From Luscinia megarhynchos (Eukaryota; Chordata; Aves; Passeriformes; Turdidae), in assembly GCA_034336665.1 (NCBI GenBank), contig CM067590.1, positions 4,872,459-4,936,458 on the forward strand: a stretch of 64,000 bases of DNA, read 5' to 3'. How positions within the stretch are numbered: the first letter of the stretch is position 1; the number at the start of each line of letters is the position of its first letter. This document shows, piece after piece, positions 12,001 through 24,000 of the stretch. Both the position numbers and the translations under genes were made by a program. Below the pieces are notes generated by a model, which was given only the letters and a program-made list of their open reading frames with translations, made no database searches and was not told where the DNA came from.

Positions 12001-15000
12001 GATTGTCTGGAGAGCAGCTGGAGTTTTGAAAAATAAACTTGTGAAATATTTTGTATCAATTAACAACTGAGTTGAATTTCAAGCAGATTTCCAAGTGGTT
12101 CTCATTGTCCAGGAGCAGGTCTGAGGTGTCAGCTTTGGCTGGAGAGGTGCTTCTGCCTCCTGCTGTGTTTCTGGATGTGACCTGGGCTGTGTCACCAGAG
12201 TCTTCCTGCAGTGACAGCAGTGGATAAACCTGCAGAAAACATTTCCCTAAATGTGGGGTGGGGGCACCAGTGGGGATGGTTTGCTGTTGAGCAGGTGTCA
12301 GCACCTGCCCAGGGCAGAAATGAGTCAGTTCCCAACTTCTTCAAAAAACCAGAGCACCCCAGAGCCCCTGGACTCCGAGGATGCCATGGGAGGTGAGGTG
12401 TGTGAGGGGCTGGCAGGGGAGGCTGATCCTGCCCCCTGCCAGCCCATGGAGCTGCTGCTGGGCTGGGAATGTCCTGCTGCTGTTCCTTGCTGGCTCCTGG
12501 GCTCACAACAAGGTTCTTGTCACTGCCCAGCAGCTGACCAGGTGTTCTCACCTGTCCCCTGCAAGGTTAACCCAAAGGAGACTTTCCAAATCTCCCTTCA
12601 AGTCTGTTCTCCTGTTCTTTTGTTTTCCAGCCATCCAAAGAGGAAACAAATGAAGAAAAGACAGAAGATAATTTAACTACCTTGTTTCCTGGCCAAAAAA
12701 GAAGGATCTCTCATCTTGTCAAACAAGGAAATGTAAGTGCAGATTTAGAAGCAGATGTTTAGGTTGTTCCAGGTGAGGATTTTCTGTCCTGCACTCCCAG
12801 GGCCAGGCAGCAGTGTGGGAGTTGTTTGTGCTGGAATCAGTCTATGGCAGTTTCATTTCCTCTCTTTCTAATTTCTCAAAAAACTCCAATGTTTAGGGTC
12901 TGTTAAGAGTGGCAGCAAAACTCTAATAAACCTTCCTAAAACCAAGGGTAGGCTGGGAAGAGTGAGTGGATTGTGCTCTTGGTGGCCCTTTGGGATAGGT
13001 TGGGGTGTTCATTTTTCTCCAGGATAGCTTCATTCAGCAATTTCAATAAAAATTCACTGGACACAGGGTCACTCTGTGTCTGCTGGTATTTTTCTGTGCC
13101 TTTTGGGTCTAAAAGATCCTGCAGGAATTTGGTCAGATGTTTAAAACCATTACCTTACATCTGTTCTGAATCAGCCAAGATCTCAGCAGTACTTGCTTGG
13201 ATACTTTTCTTCCCCAGTTGTGCAAATACAGAGGAGAAGAATTAAAAAAAAAAAAAGCAAGAAAGACATTCTGATTTTTTTATTCCTTTCTCCCTGGGAT
13301 TTTAATTCATGTTTTCTCTAAGGGTTTAATGTGCTTCCCTCCAGGTGCTGAGCACAGATTAGTTTTATGTTGCAGCAGGATAAGAGTGGAGGCTTGTGCA
13401 CTAATTTGAACTGGGTAGTCCAAATTAATTGTTCTGCCTTTCCTCTCTGCCTAGGAAAGGTTTTTTTGCCTTTAATAATTTGAAGCCCTGAGGTCAATAC
13501 AGTGGGTTTTATTTAACTACATATCTCCAGCCTGTTCATGTGGTTTGATAAGGGCCCTTTCTTCCAAAGTGAAGAGATAAGAGACTGAAGCAAATGGCTT
13601 GGAAATTCATTAACTCAAATATTTATTGTAAAGAGGTGCCTTTTAGACATGTACAAATCTTTAAATATATTTTCTTAATGTGACAGCTGATCCCAAAATG
13701 CTTTCCAAAGATGGGAGCCCCAGCACAGCCTTTGCTTGGGCAAACAGAGCTGATCTGGTGTGCTCAGCTGCATTCCCTGGAGTGTCTCAGCTCAGAGCAG
13801 CTCCCAGCTCTGCCCAGGACGTGCTGTGACACCTGAACTGCCACTTCTCCCCTCAGAACCAGGGCCTGTGCTTTGCTGTGTCCCTCCAAGTGGAGTATTT
13901 GCTCAGTCTTGCTCATGATTTATAGCTCAAGGGGAGGGAGCTGAGTTTGGGGTTGCCAGGGGAAATGGGGGGGCCAAAGGAATTGCAGGTGAGGCAGAAA
14001 ATGAGTGGCCTGTCCTGCTTGGAAGTCTGTAATTATAATTTCATGTCTGACTGCACTCAGTTTGGTATCCAGAAGCTGCTGGCAGCATCAGAGGCCAGGA
14101 ATGCAGGAGGTGCCAGCTTGCCCCAGGTGTTACAGTGGCCACCCTCCTCCAAAGAGATTTCAGGAGGGAAGGTCTGTTCCTCACATTTCAAAGGCTCCTA
14201 AGTAGAGTGGAGAAGTTTGTACTGCTGCTGCTTCTCTTGCACATCTGCTGCTAGGAAACTTCTCTCTTTGCTGACATCATTTCTGGCACTTTTCCTGCAA
14301 ACCTAAATTTGGCCATCAAAGGAATGGTGTGTGGAACCTGTTTGTGCTGTAACAGCTGAGGCAGTGAGGTGCCTCCAGAGGAGGGCAGGGCCAGAGCCTG
14401 TTTGAAATTCAGAGCTCAGTTTGTGCAATGCTCTGATCCCATAAACACATAGCTGTGAAGGCTCTTCAGCAGCTCCAGGGCTGCAGAGGTGGATGCAGGG
14501 GGGGCTCAGGCAGTGTTGTGTGGCAGAGGGGACTGGAGAGCTGGTAGCACTTTTTCATTGCTGTAGAGAGCAGAGCAGGCACAGGGCTGTGTTTGTGTGC
14601 TAGGGCAAGGCTGGGAGTGTGGCTGGAGCCCAGCCATGGGGAGCATCACAGCACCAAAAGCAGCTCATGAGTAGCACCTGCCACTTGAGGAACGTGCCAG
14701 TGAGCTGGGAGCCCTCCCAGAGCCGTGCTTGTTGGAGGATAACTCTAATTATTTTGTTCTGGGATCTTGTGCTCTCAAAACCCTGTGCTTGCTGACTGGG
14801 GTGAGTGAGGCAGAGGGTGTGGATGGGAGGAGCTGCTGGCCCTGACGCTGTTTGTCTGTGCAGGCAGAGGCCCCGAGCAAGCCGCTGGTGCGGCCCTACC
14901 GTCCCCCCACGGCCCAGGAGGTGTGCTACCAGAGGATCCAGCTGGCTCAGCAGCAGGCAGCACAGCTGGCTGGGGCTGTGCAAAAGGCCCCTCTGTGTTT

Positions 15001-18000
15001 GCCAGGAGAAAAGAGGAGGATTGCTCACGTGCCAAATGCAGCCCTCACCGCAGCAGCCAAGCAAAGTAAGCGGGGTGTGGGATCTGACCTGTCCTCCCCC
15101 TGGGCAAAGGCACGAGTGTGTTTACATTTCTCTGGAGCACGTGTGAAACTGTCAGGGGGTGTGTAGGACTGGCCCCGACTTCAGTCTTTGCTGATAGTGT
15201 CCAGTGGAAGGTCTTACCCTGAGAAATTCCAGCCAGCAGGTCAGACGTGTACAGCCTCATCTGTCTCACCCAGCCTCCCTCACTTCAGCCTTTCCTTTTT
15301 CTGTTTCTTTCTTGGACTGTGTTTTCTCTTCATTTCCTTTTCCATTTCAACCTTCAGAGGTGGCAGGAGCAGGAGGGAAGTGCTAATGAATGCTCATTGC
15401 TGTCTCTGTAGTGGAAGGAGTCAGAGCTGACGTTGTCAGCTGAGTTACCTCTTCAAACTCTGCTGGCTCAGTCACCCCAAAACAAACCCAAATGAGACAC
15501 GTTTCCTGGCAGAAGATTTCCTCATCCTTGCCTGCAAGGTGGTAAAATTGCCCAATTTGTATCCTTTGGAGACCTGGATTTGAGAAAATCACAGCTTGCA
15601 GCACTGGCCTTGGATAGTGAGTTCATTGAGTTCATTCTGGCAGCCCCAAGCCCAGTGGCAGGATTTGCAGCTGAGTGTTTTGTGTTCCCTGCAGGCCTTG
15701 GGAGCAGTAAGGCAGCTCTTGGTGGCAGGAGTGTCACCCCTTCCAATGACTCTGAAGCCCCCACCCTTCCTCTGAAGCCTTGCACCTTGGCTGGGATGGC
15801 TTCCAAGACCACCAGCACCATCGTGCCCAAAAGGGTAGCACATGTTCCCTCCTTACAGGTAAGAGGAGTTTGAATTCTTTCCTGTCATTCCCTGAGGAGG
15901 GTGGAGTGTTTGATCCTGCTGTTCCAAACTTAGCACTTGCTGAAAGTGGTGTTTTGATTATGTTGATTAAGTGGGTTTGTTTCTTCCTGTGGTTTTCCTA
16001 GATAGCATTGTATAAAAAATTAAACACTCAAGGGGTAGGAGCTTAAAAAGGTAGAAATACTTAAGTGCTGCTCTGATCTCTGTGAATATTGATCACTTGT
16101 CTCCAGTTTGAGCCTTCTCTTGTGCTGACTGGCCTGGGTGTGTTTGAGCCAGGGGGTTGGAACCTCCCATGCTCAAAAGGCAGGGATGGATTCAGGGCCT
16201 TCCCAGGCTCTGTGGGCCACAGGTGGTGGTGAATAATATCCCTCTGATAGGAAAATGTGAGCACTGAAAAGACTATTTTGTCTCTGTTAGTTGTTTTTGT
16301 TTTGTTTCTCTTTACCCCCTGGGACCTCTGCCCAGCCTTTGGGTACCTTTGCTTAGCAAAGTGACAGGACCCAGGGAATGGGATGATTTTTAAAGCCCCT
16401 TCCCACCCAAACCATTCCATGATTCTGTTAAGTCCCTCCTTTCCATGAGCACTGGGCAGCTGTCACTTGCTGAGACAATTCAGAGCAGAATTCCTTCTGG
16501 AGCAGCCTGGGCATGGCATAAGGAGCTGTTTGCTGCAGTGGATGGCAGAACTTAGTTAGTGCCAGGACTTGATTGAAAATCCCTTTATTGATGATGTTTT
16601 GTGTCAAGATCTGTCATAACTTGTTCTGATTATTCCTAGAAGAGTGAAAAGTGATTTTTTTCCTTTTCTCACCCAAACTGCCACCATAGTAACATAGAAC
16701 TTGAAGCTGATTAAAAATAAGAGAAATAACTGAAAGGATCAAATATTTAGCAGAATTGCAGAGGTGCTTAAGGGTATCATATTAGAGACTGAGAATTTAA
16801 ATATTTAATGAAAAGGACCAAATCTCCTTGAACAGGCATCAAAGGGAGAGTCTCTTTTCCCATTGAGATAGGACCAGTTGCTCCCCTTGGAACAAGCTCA
16901 CATCTTCCACAGAGCTGTTTTTTGGGTTTTTTTTTTCAGATTGCAGCAGATGGTTTGGTTTATGGATATCTCTTGGGTGGGATGGAGAACAACTGACAAA
17001 ACAATTGGGTGTTTTAGAGATGAGTGTACATTTTCCTCTCTGAAAAAGAGGCAGGTGTGCTGTGATGTGGGGAATAAACTGGTGTGAAATGGAAAACTGC
17101 AGTGGTGGGTCATAGCTTGGTCCAACATGCAGGTTCCTTTTAGGAACATCATGACTGGCATTAAAAAGGAAGAAAACCCCAATTTGCAGGAATGCCCTAG
17201 GAAGTGGGATGGGTTAAGTGAGTGCCAGCCTGGCAGGAGGGAGCTCCTGTTCTGTGTTGACAGCCAGAGAACCCAAGCTGTGTGTGGTGCTTGGTGCCAT
17301 CCTTGGCTCTGTCACTGGGAGTGTCAGCATGCCCTGCTCTGAATGCCTGTGTGTGACTAATGCCCCTGGAGTTCCTGGCTGACTTCACAGTGAAATACAG
17401 CTCTTTTCTGGAGGAGTTCCAGCACTGGAGGTGGTGAAGCCTCAAGTGGTATTTTTAGTACCACAAGTGCTGCGTGTTAAGTTTGGCTTTGGGCAGATTT
17501 TCAGAAAGGAAGTCACCCCATGATTAGTAACAGGAAATGGGGGAGCCTCAGAGCAGCCTCCTGGAGCCTGACCAGCCTCTTTCTCTCTCTGTCTCACCTC
17601 CAGAGCACCACTTTACAGAGGCCTGTTATTCCCACAGAGTTTGGTGCTAAAGTCCCAACCAACATTCGTCAGAGGTATCTCAATCTCTTCATTGATGAGT
17701 GCCTGAAATTCTGCTCCTCCTCCCAGGAAGCCTTTGACAAGGTCTGTACAGCTCCCTGCTTCTCAGCAATAAAGTTTTCAGCAGGGAATGACATCCTCTG
17801 CCTTGGCCAAGAGCTTCCAAAATGGTAGTAAATTCAGAAAACTGGATTTATGCTTGCAGAAACTTGGGGGTGGGAACTGGATGATCTTTAAGGTCCCTTC
17901 CAAGCCAAACCCTGATTCCATGAAAACTCCCCTATCCACTGACAGTTCAGCTGAGGAAATTTGCATTAAATATTACCAGACTGGGCAACACAGAGTGTCA

Positions 18001-21000
18001 TTCCAGTAGGAAATCCCATCTTCCCCTTCATTTGGAAAGCTTGCCTGATCCCTTTAATAACCCCAGGAGAGGAATGTGCATTGTGGGCAAAGACCTTTTG
18101 CTCTGGTGCAGCCAGAAACAACACCTGGAATCAAAGTGTTGAGCACAGGGAAGTGCTTGGGATAGATGCAATTAGTTGGGAATTGTTTCTTTGCTGCTTT
18201 TAAGGAGATTTTTAAGGAGCCTACTGGCAGTAAGGACAGTATAGTAGGATTTCCAAAAGCAGAGTTGAGAAGATAATCCATTTTATTGGGAGATATTGGC
18301 CATTAATTGGGTAAATTGTGTGGTGTGTTCAATGCAAAGCAGACACCACGAGGATTTTTTTTATGGGATTCCACCTTCCCAGCTTCCTGTTGCATCCAAG
18401 GAGTCACCAATTGCCAAACCTCCTTTTCTTACCAGTTGAGATCTTGCACCAAAGTGGGGAAAGCAGCCTTTCTCAGGCAGTTCCAAGAACAAGAATCAAG
18501 AATTACTTGGAAAAAAAAACATGGCAGGGTTAGATCTTCCTGGGAACAAGAGCAGCAGTGGAATGCTTAAGTCAAGGTGGCAGCAGACTTTATATTGGGG
18601 AAAAGAGAAGGGATGACACCCATTTAAAATATGTTTGAGGAAAATAAATTTTTTCTAATTAGGAAATTTTTTATTCATCTCTTTGGGGAAAGTTTTGCAA
18701 GAAAGTTCTTTTTCCAGCACTTTGTTTAAAATAGAATTAATTTTTTTTCCTCTTACTTACCTGAGCAAGATGCTGCACCAGCACATTTTTCTGCCATGTT
18801 CTGCTTTATTACTCAGCTCCTTGCCAGGCAATTTTTTATTTTTTTTTGGGGGTGTGGGGGAAGAGGTCCTACTTGGAGTCTTTATTTTAAAAGCCAGGCA
18901 TTTATTTTCTCCAAAAGCAATGGAAGCTGTGGCTGCCCCATCCCTGGAAGTGTTCCAGGCTAGCTTGGATGGGGCTTGCCACAACCCGGGGTAGCGGGGA
19001 AGGTGGAAAGAAGTGATCTTAGAGCTTCCTCCCAAGCCAGCTGGCTGTGGGGCTCTGTGGGCAGTGGGAGGAGCTGCGTGGTGATGAGCTGTGCTGTTCC
19101 CAGGCCCTGGCAGAGGAGAAGGTGGCCTATGAGCGCAGCACCAGTCGCAACATTTACCTGAACGTGGCTGTGAACACCCTGAAGAAGCTGCGCAGCCTCG
19201 TGCCCAACTCCCCGGCCAGCAGCAACAGTAGGTACCCTGCAGTGAGCCCTGCTGCCACTGCAAACCACAGGGAAACTTGTCTGAAGAGCCAGAACCCATT
19301 TCTCAGCAGCATTATGCTGAAAGGCAAACAGCTCCAGTTTAGCTTTTTATAGCCTGGCAAGCTTTAATGGGCCTTCAAGAGGCAGGTCCTGCCTTTGTTG
19401 GCTTTCTCAGCCTAAATGGAGATAATGCCACACGGGTGGGGGCTTTTTTTAGCACAAAGTTCTTTCAAATGAAAAGCCCTGCTAATGGAGTAACTTTCAC
19501 ATGATGCCTTCAAAGTGATAGACTCGTCCATCACCACAGAAATCTGTTACACACATTAAGCTTCAAGAGAGAAACGAAGAGGGTTAAGACATTTCATTAT
19601 TGGCTCTCGAGAGGGTACATTAAACAATCAATTTGTGCTGTTCTTGTGAATTTTTTTTTTCTCTAGTCTCTTCCCTTTTCTCTCCTCTGTCTTCATTACG
19701 TTCCTGGCCATTAGGCAGAGCAGCTGAACTTGGAGGCTGGCCTTTAGAAGAGGGCTGCCAGTTAATGATTAGTAAAAAGCCCCTCTTGCCATTATCTGAT
19801 GTGCTGAGCATATTCTAGAGCTCTGAAGCTCCTTTCTGAAAGAAGTTGAAAGATCCTGTGTGGGAGGTTGGTCTGCAGGGCCCCAGAATCAAAGCTGCTT
19901 ACTGGGGGTGGGTGATGCCCTCACACAGCACATGAAGGGGTCAGGTTGTTTCTGTGCTGGCTCCTCTCTTGCTTTTGGTCAGCTGGAGGGTTTGCTGTGC
20001 AGGGTGAGCAGGGAGAGCTACAAAGTTTCTAGCAGAGCTGTAAAAGTGTCCTTGCTGCCCTTAAAATTGCAGTGGGTTGACAGTGTGAATGGATAACTCT
20101 CTGCAGTACTGGAATGGAAATGCTGGGCCAGCATGTGGCACAAAGCATCCACTTCTGGAGCAAAACAAGGGGTTCAAGAGGATAAACACAGTCCTCCTCT
20201 TGCCCATGGGTAATGTCCCAAAGTAGGACTGAAGTCCCCCACTGGGTAGCTGATCCTGTGCTGTTCCTTCTCCTTGCAGAGACAAGTAACAAGAAGGTGG
20301 TGTCCCACGAAGCTGTGCTGGGAGGGAAGCTTGCTGCCAAGACCAGCTTTACTCTGAACCGCTCAGGGAGCCTGAGAGCCGAGGATCTGACAGGTCAGAG
20401 CCTCTGCTCTGCCAGGTCACGTTAAAGGTGGAGCTGAGGTGTGGCACTGCTTGGGGGGAGCAGAATCAGGCTGCTGCATTCACCTCCAGTTGTGGGGCAC
20501 CTTTGTCACCAGCTGTCAGAAGGATCTAAAGCTGTTGGAGAGTGTCCAAAGGAGGGACAGGGAGCTGGGGAAGGGCTGAGGAGCAGCTGAGGGCACTTGG
20601 CTCGTTCAGCTGGAGCAGAGGAGACTGAGGGGAGACTCCTCTGGGCTGCAGCTCCTGCCAGGGGAGGCAGAGGGGCAGGGGCTGAGCTCTGGGACAGGGA
20701 CAGGCTCTTCTTGAATCCTCCCCCTGCAAAAACTTTTGTGAAAAGCCTTAACAGAGTAATTTATGGGAATCTGTTTTGATGTGCAGATCTGGGCCCCAGT
20801 TCTAACCTTGCAGACAATTCCAGAGCTCCTGTAAAGGATCTGCCTTTGCTGGGTCTGGGAGTCAGGGGTAAGGCTGGGCTGGGCAGAGAAGTGACCAACG
20901 TGCCCAGCTTTGGGCTCTGGAGTCTGAATTTGGGCTCTCAAGTATTAATTAGGGCTCCAGAGTCTGATTTCACAGATGCTTCCTCCAGCTGGGTTCTAAA

Positions 21001-24000
21001 CCCTTTCCCAAAGTACAGAACACTTGGCTCCAGCCCCATCCCACAGCAATGAGATCCATGAGTCCCTGACAGGTCTGAACTCCCTGGGCCAGGGCCAGGA
21101 GCCCAGCAAGGGCTGGAGCTGTGCCAGGCCTTGGCACGGAGCTCAGGGAAAGGTTCTTCCCCCCGAGGGTGCTGGGCCCTGCCCAGGCTCCCCAGGGAAT
21201 GGTCCCCAAGGCTGCCAGAGCTGCAGGAGCCTTTGGACACTCTCAGGGATGCTCAGGGGCTGTTTGGGCTCTGGGGGGTCACTGATGATCCCTGAGGGTC
21301 ACTTCCCACTCAGGACATTCAGGATTTTATGAACTTGGCTGCCTCAGCAGAGCTGCAGAGTCCCTTGGGGGATGGTGACACCACTGACCAGGGAGGGCCC
21401 TCCTTCCATCCTCTCTGGGGCTGTGAGGTCGCTGCTGCAGCCTGACTGGCTTTGATGGAGCATCAATAACCATTCAGAGCTGCCTCTTGTGCTTTGGGCA
21501 TTATTTTACTTTAACTTTCTTGCCCTGAAGCAGTTCTTTACAATGTGCCTGTCAGATTAAAAGGCAAACTTAAAAATCTCCATCTCTGCAGGGCTCAGTT
21601 GCACTTTCAGCAATGTCACAGTAAGGTCATATTGTAGCCAAAGGGTTGTGCCACGAGCATTTTTCATGTGAGCTCAAATCAGTTATGGGTATTTTGGTTG
21701 CCAAGAGATGTAGGCAAATTGTGGAGGAGATCAGAGAAGAGCCAGGGAGGCCATGGAGCAGAAGGAATTGACATTGAGAAAGCTTAAAAGGGCCAGTAGA
21801 GCTCAGCTAAGCAACATCAAAGGGCACCCAGCAATATTGGAAGGGTTTAACACAGCAGCCAAAGGAGATATTGAGCAGAGTGCAAGAAGTTGTAATTGTT
21901 CTGTGAAATTAAATGAGCAGCCTGAAATCAGTAGCAGGAAGAAACTTCTGATAATTAATTTTTTTGGGAGCTGTGTGTGGTCTTTGAGGGGTGTTTGAGG
22001 GCTGTGTTACCAATTACCAGCTGTTGCATTTAAGCATTAAAATGGGAGAAGTGACAGGAGCCAGGGAATGGCTGCCACTGCCAGAGGGCAGGGCTGGGTG
22101 GGATATTGGGCAGGAATTGTTCCCTGGCAGGGTGGGCAGCCCTGGCACAGGGTGCCCAGAGCAGCTGTGGCTGCCCCTGGATCCCTGGCAGTGCCCAGGC
22201 CAGGCTGGGCAGGGTTTGGAGCACCTGGGACAGTGAAGGTGTCTCTGCCATGGCAGGGGTGGGGTGGGATGATCTCCAATGACCTTTGCAACCCAGATTG
22301 GGTTGATTCTATCAGTAACAGCAAAGCTGAGCCTTTTGGAGGAATTCTATTCCAGCTGTGCTTTCCAGACTTACACTTTATTTTCAAAGAGCTGAAAAAC
22401 CAACTTGTGCCCTAATTAACAAATTACCGCCCAACCCCATTCCCATGCCCACCCTGAGCTGAGGCAGGGCAGAGGGGGCAGTGTCTCAAGGCAGGAGGGC
22501 TGCTGAGGCAGGGCTGTGCTGCTGGGCTGAGCTGTGTGTGTGTGTGTGCAGGAGCTGCCCTGTACCGGCGCCTCAAGGAGTACCTGCTGACTGAGGAGCA
22601 GCTCAAGGAGAACGGGTACCCCCTGCCCCACCCTGAGAAGCCTGGCCGTGCTGTGCTCTTCACTGCAGAGGAGAAGAAAGTGACTGACTGTAAGCCCTGC
22701 TGCCTCTTCCCTTCTGCAGGGTTTGCTGGATGCAGCTGGAGCTGCCCCTTCTGGCTGTGTAAAAGTCTCAGTGTGGAGCTTTTGCTCCTGTTGTGATGGG
22801 GAGTGTGGTTGCAGAATTCATGGAGAGTTTCTTCAGCTTTCATATCCTGAGAATGCTGTTTTTGACCCACATTTACAGTCTGTGGGGCTGTGAGCCTGGG
22901 GGAGGTTTCTAATTTCTAATTCCCAGGTAACACAGGACAGGATGAAAAAAAAATGGCCTCAAGTCACACCAGGGGAGGTTTAGATTGGATATAAAGGAAA
23001 ATTTCTTCCTGAAAAAGGTTGTGAAGCATTGAACAGGCTGCCCAGGGCAGTGGTGGAGTCATCATCTCCATAAATGTCAAAAAAAATGTGTGGATGTGGC
23101 TCTTGGGGACATGGTTTAGTGGTGATGATGCTGATGGTTGGTCTTGATCTTAAAGGTCTTCTCCAACCTTAGCAATTCCATGATTCTGTGCTGCCAAGGA
23201 ACAGCAACTGAGCAGCTTGGAAAGAGGCTCCTGCTCTGTGCTTGGTGACCCTCCCCTCTCCCAGGGAAGGTTTTTTTTCTGTGTGAGCTGCTGATATGGT
23301 GGGATGAGGACTGGCCCTGGGCCAGGCTGGCTTTGCTGTGGTCCTGCTGTGCTGCTCTGGATTTGCTCTTTGGTCTCGTGGCACTGCTGGGTCACACAGT
23401 TCCCCAGAGCCCTTTTTGCAGCTGGACAAAATGATCATAAAATCACAAAACAGTTTGAATTGGAAGAGACTTTAAAGCCCATCTCATCCCACCCTCTGGA
23501 GCACCTTCCACCAGACTGGCTTGCTCCAAACCATGTCCAACCTGGCCTTGATCCCACAGGTTTTCCCCCTCTGAATTTTCTGAACTCATGGCAAGATTTC
23601 TGTTCCTCAGCCCTGACTAAAGCAGGGATAAAAGCCAGACTGGGGATTTCTTTTGAGGTGCTTTGCCACGCTCCCCTGAGCATCTGTGTGGAGAGACCTC
23701 ACTAAAGTGTGTTAAGTGCTCATCCATGTTAACACCTTGTGCCTACATTTGTCCTGTGGTTGCTGAAGCAACCTGGGCAAAAGCTCTCTTGCATTAACAC
23801 TATCAAGTGCTGTATTTGTGAGAGCCCTTTTTTTCCAGGGAGCCAGCCAGCTCCTTTATATGATTCTGAGCTCATGTTCCTAGTTTTTTTCCTGCAGATG
23901 TTGCAGGATCTTTGAATTTTTCCTTGTTTAACTAAAGCTGTTGCTGCCACTGTGACCAGTGGGCTGGTGTTGGGCAGAGCTGGGAATGTGCTAACAGCTT

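Larger units (their letters stand above)
8575..12630 (+). other. REXO1: REXO1 intron 2
   Basis: This 4.1-kb intron is largely taken up by a minus-strand LTR with an internal minisatellite (9458-11460). A plus-strand CR1 fragment follows at about 11480-11715. The remaining unique sequence (8575-9457 and 11716-12630) shows no coding or structural signal that I can support. Confidence 0.7.
17742..19103 (+). other. REXO1: REXO1 intron 6
   Basis: A 1.36-kb intron with CR1 tail remnants at about 17860-17922 and 18916-18990 (both plus). Otherwise unique sequence with T/A runs near 18600-18850. Confidence 0.65.
20394..22551 (+). other. REXO1: REXO1 intron 8
   Basis: A 2.16-kb intron with plus-strand CR1 pieces at about 20530-20705, 21040-21330 and 22040-22315. 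It ends in a (TG)8 run directly before the exon 9 acceptor. Confidence 0.75.
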
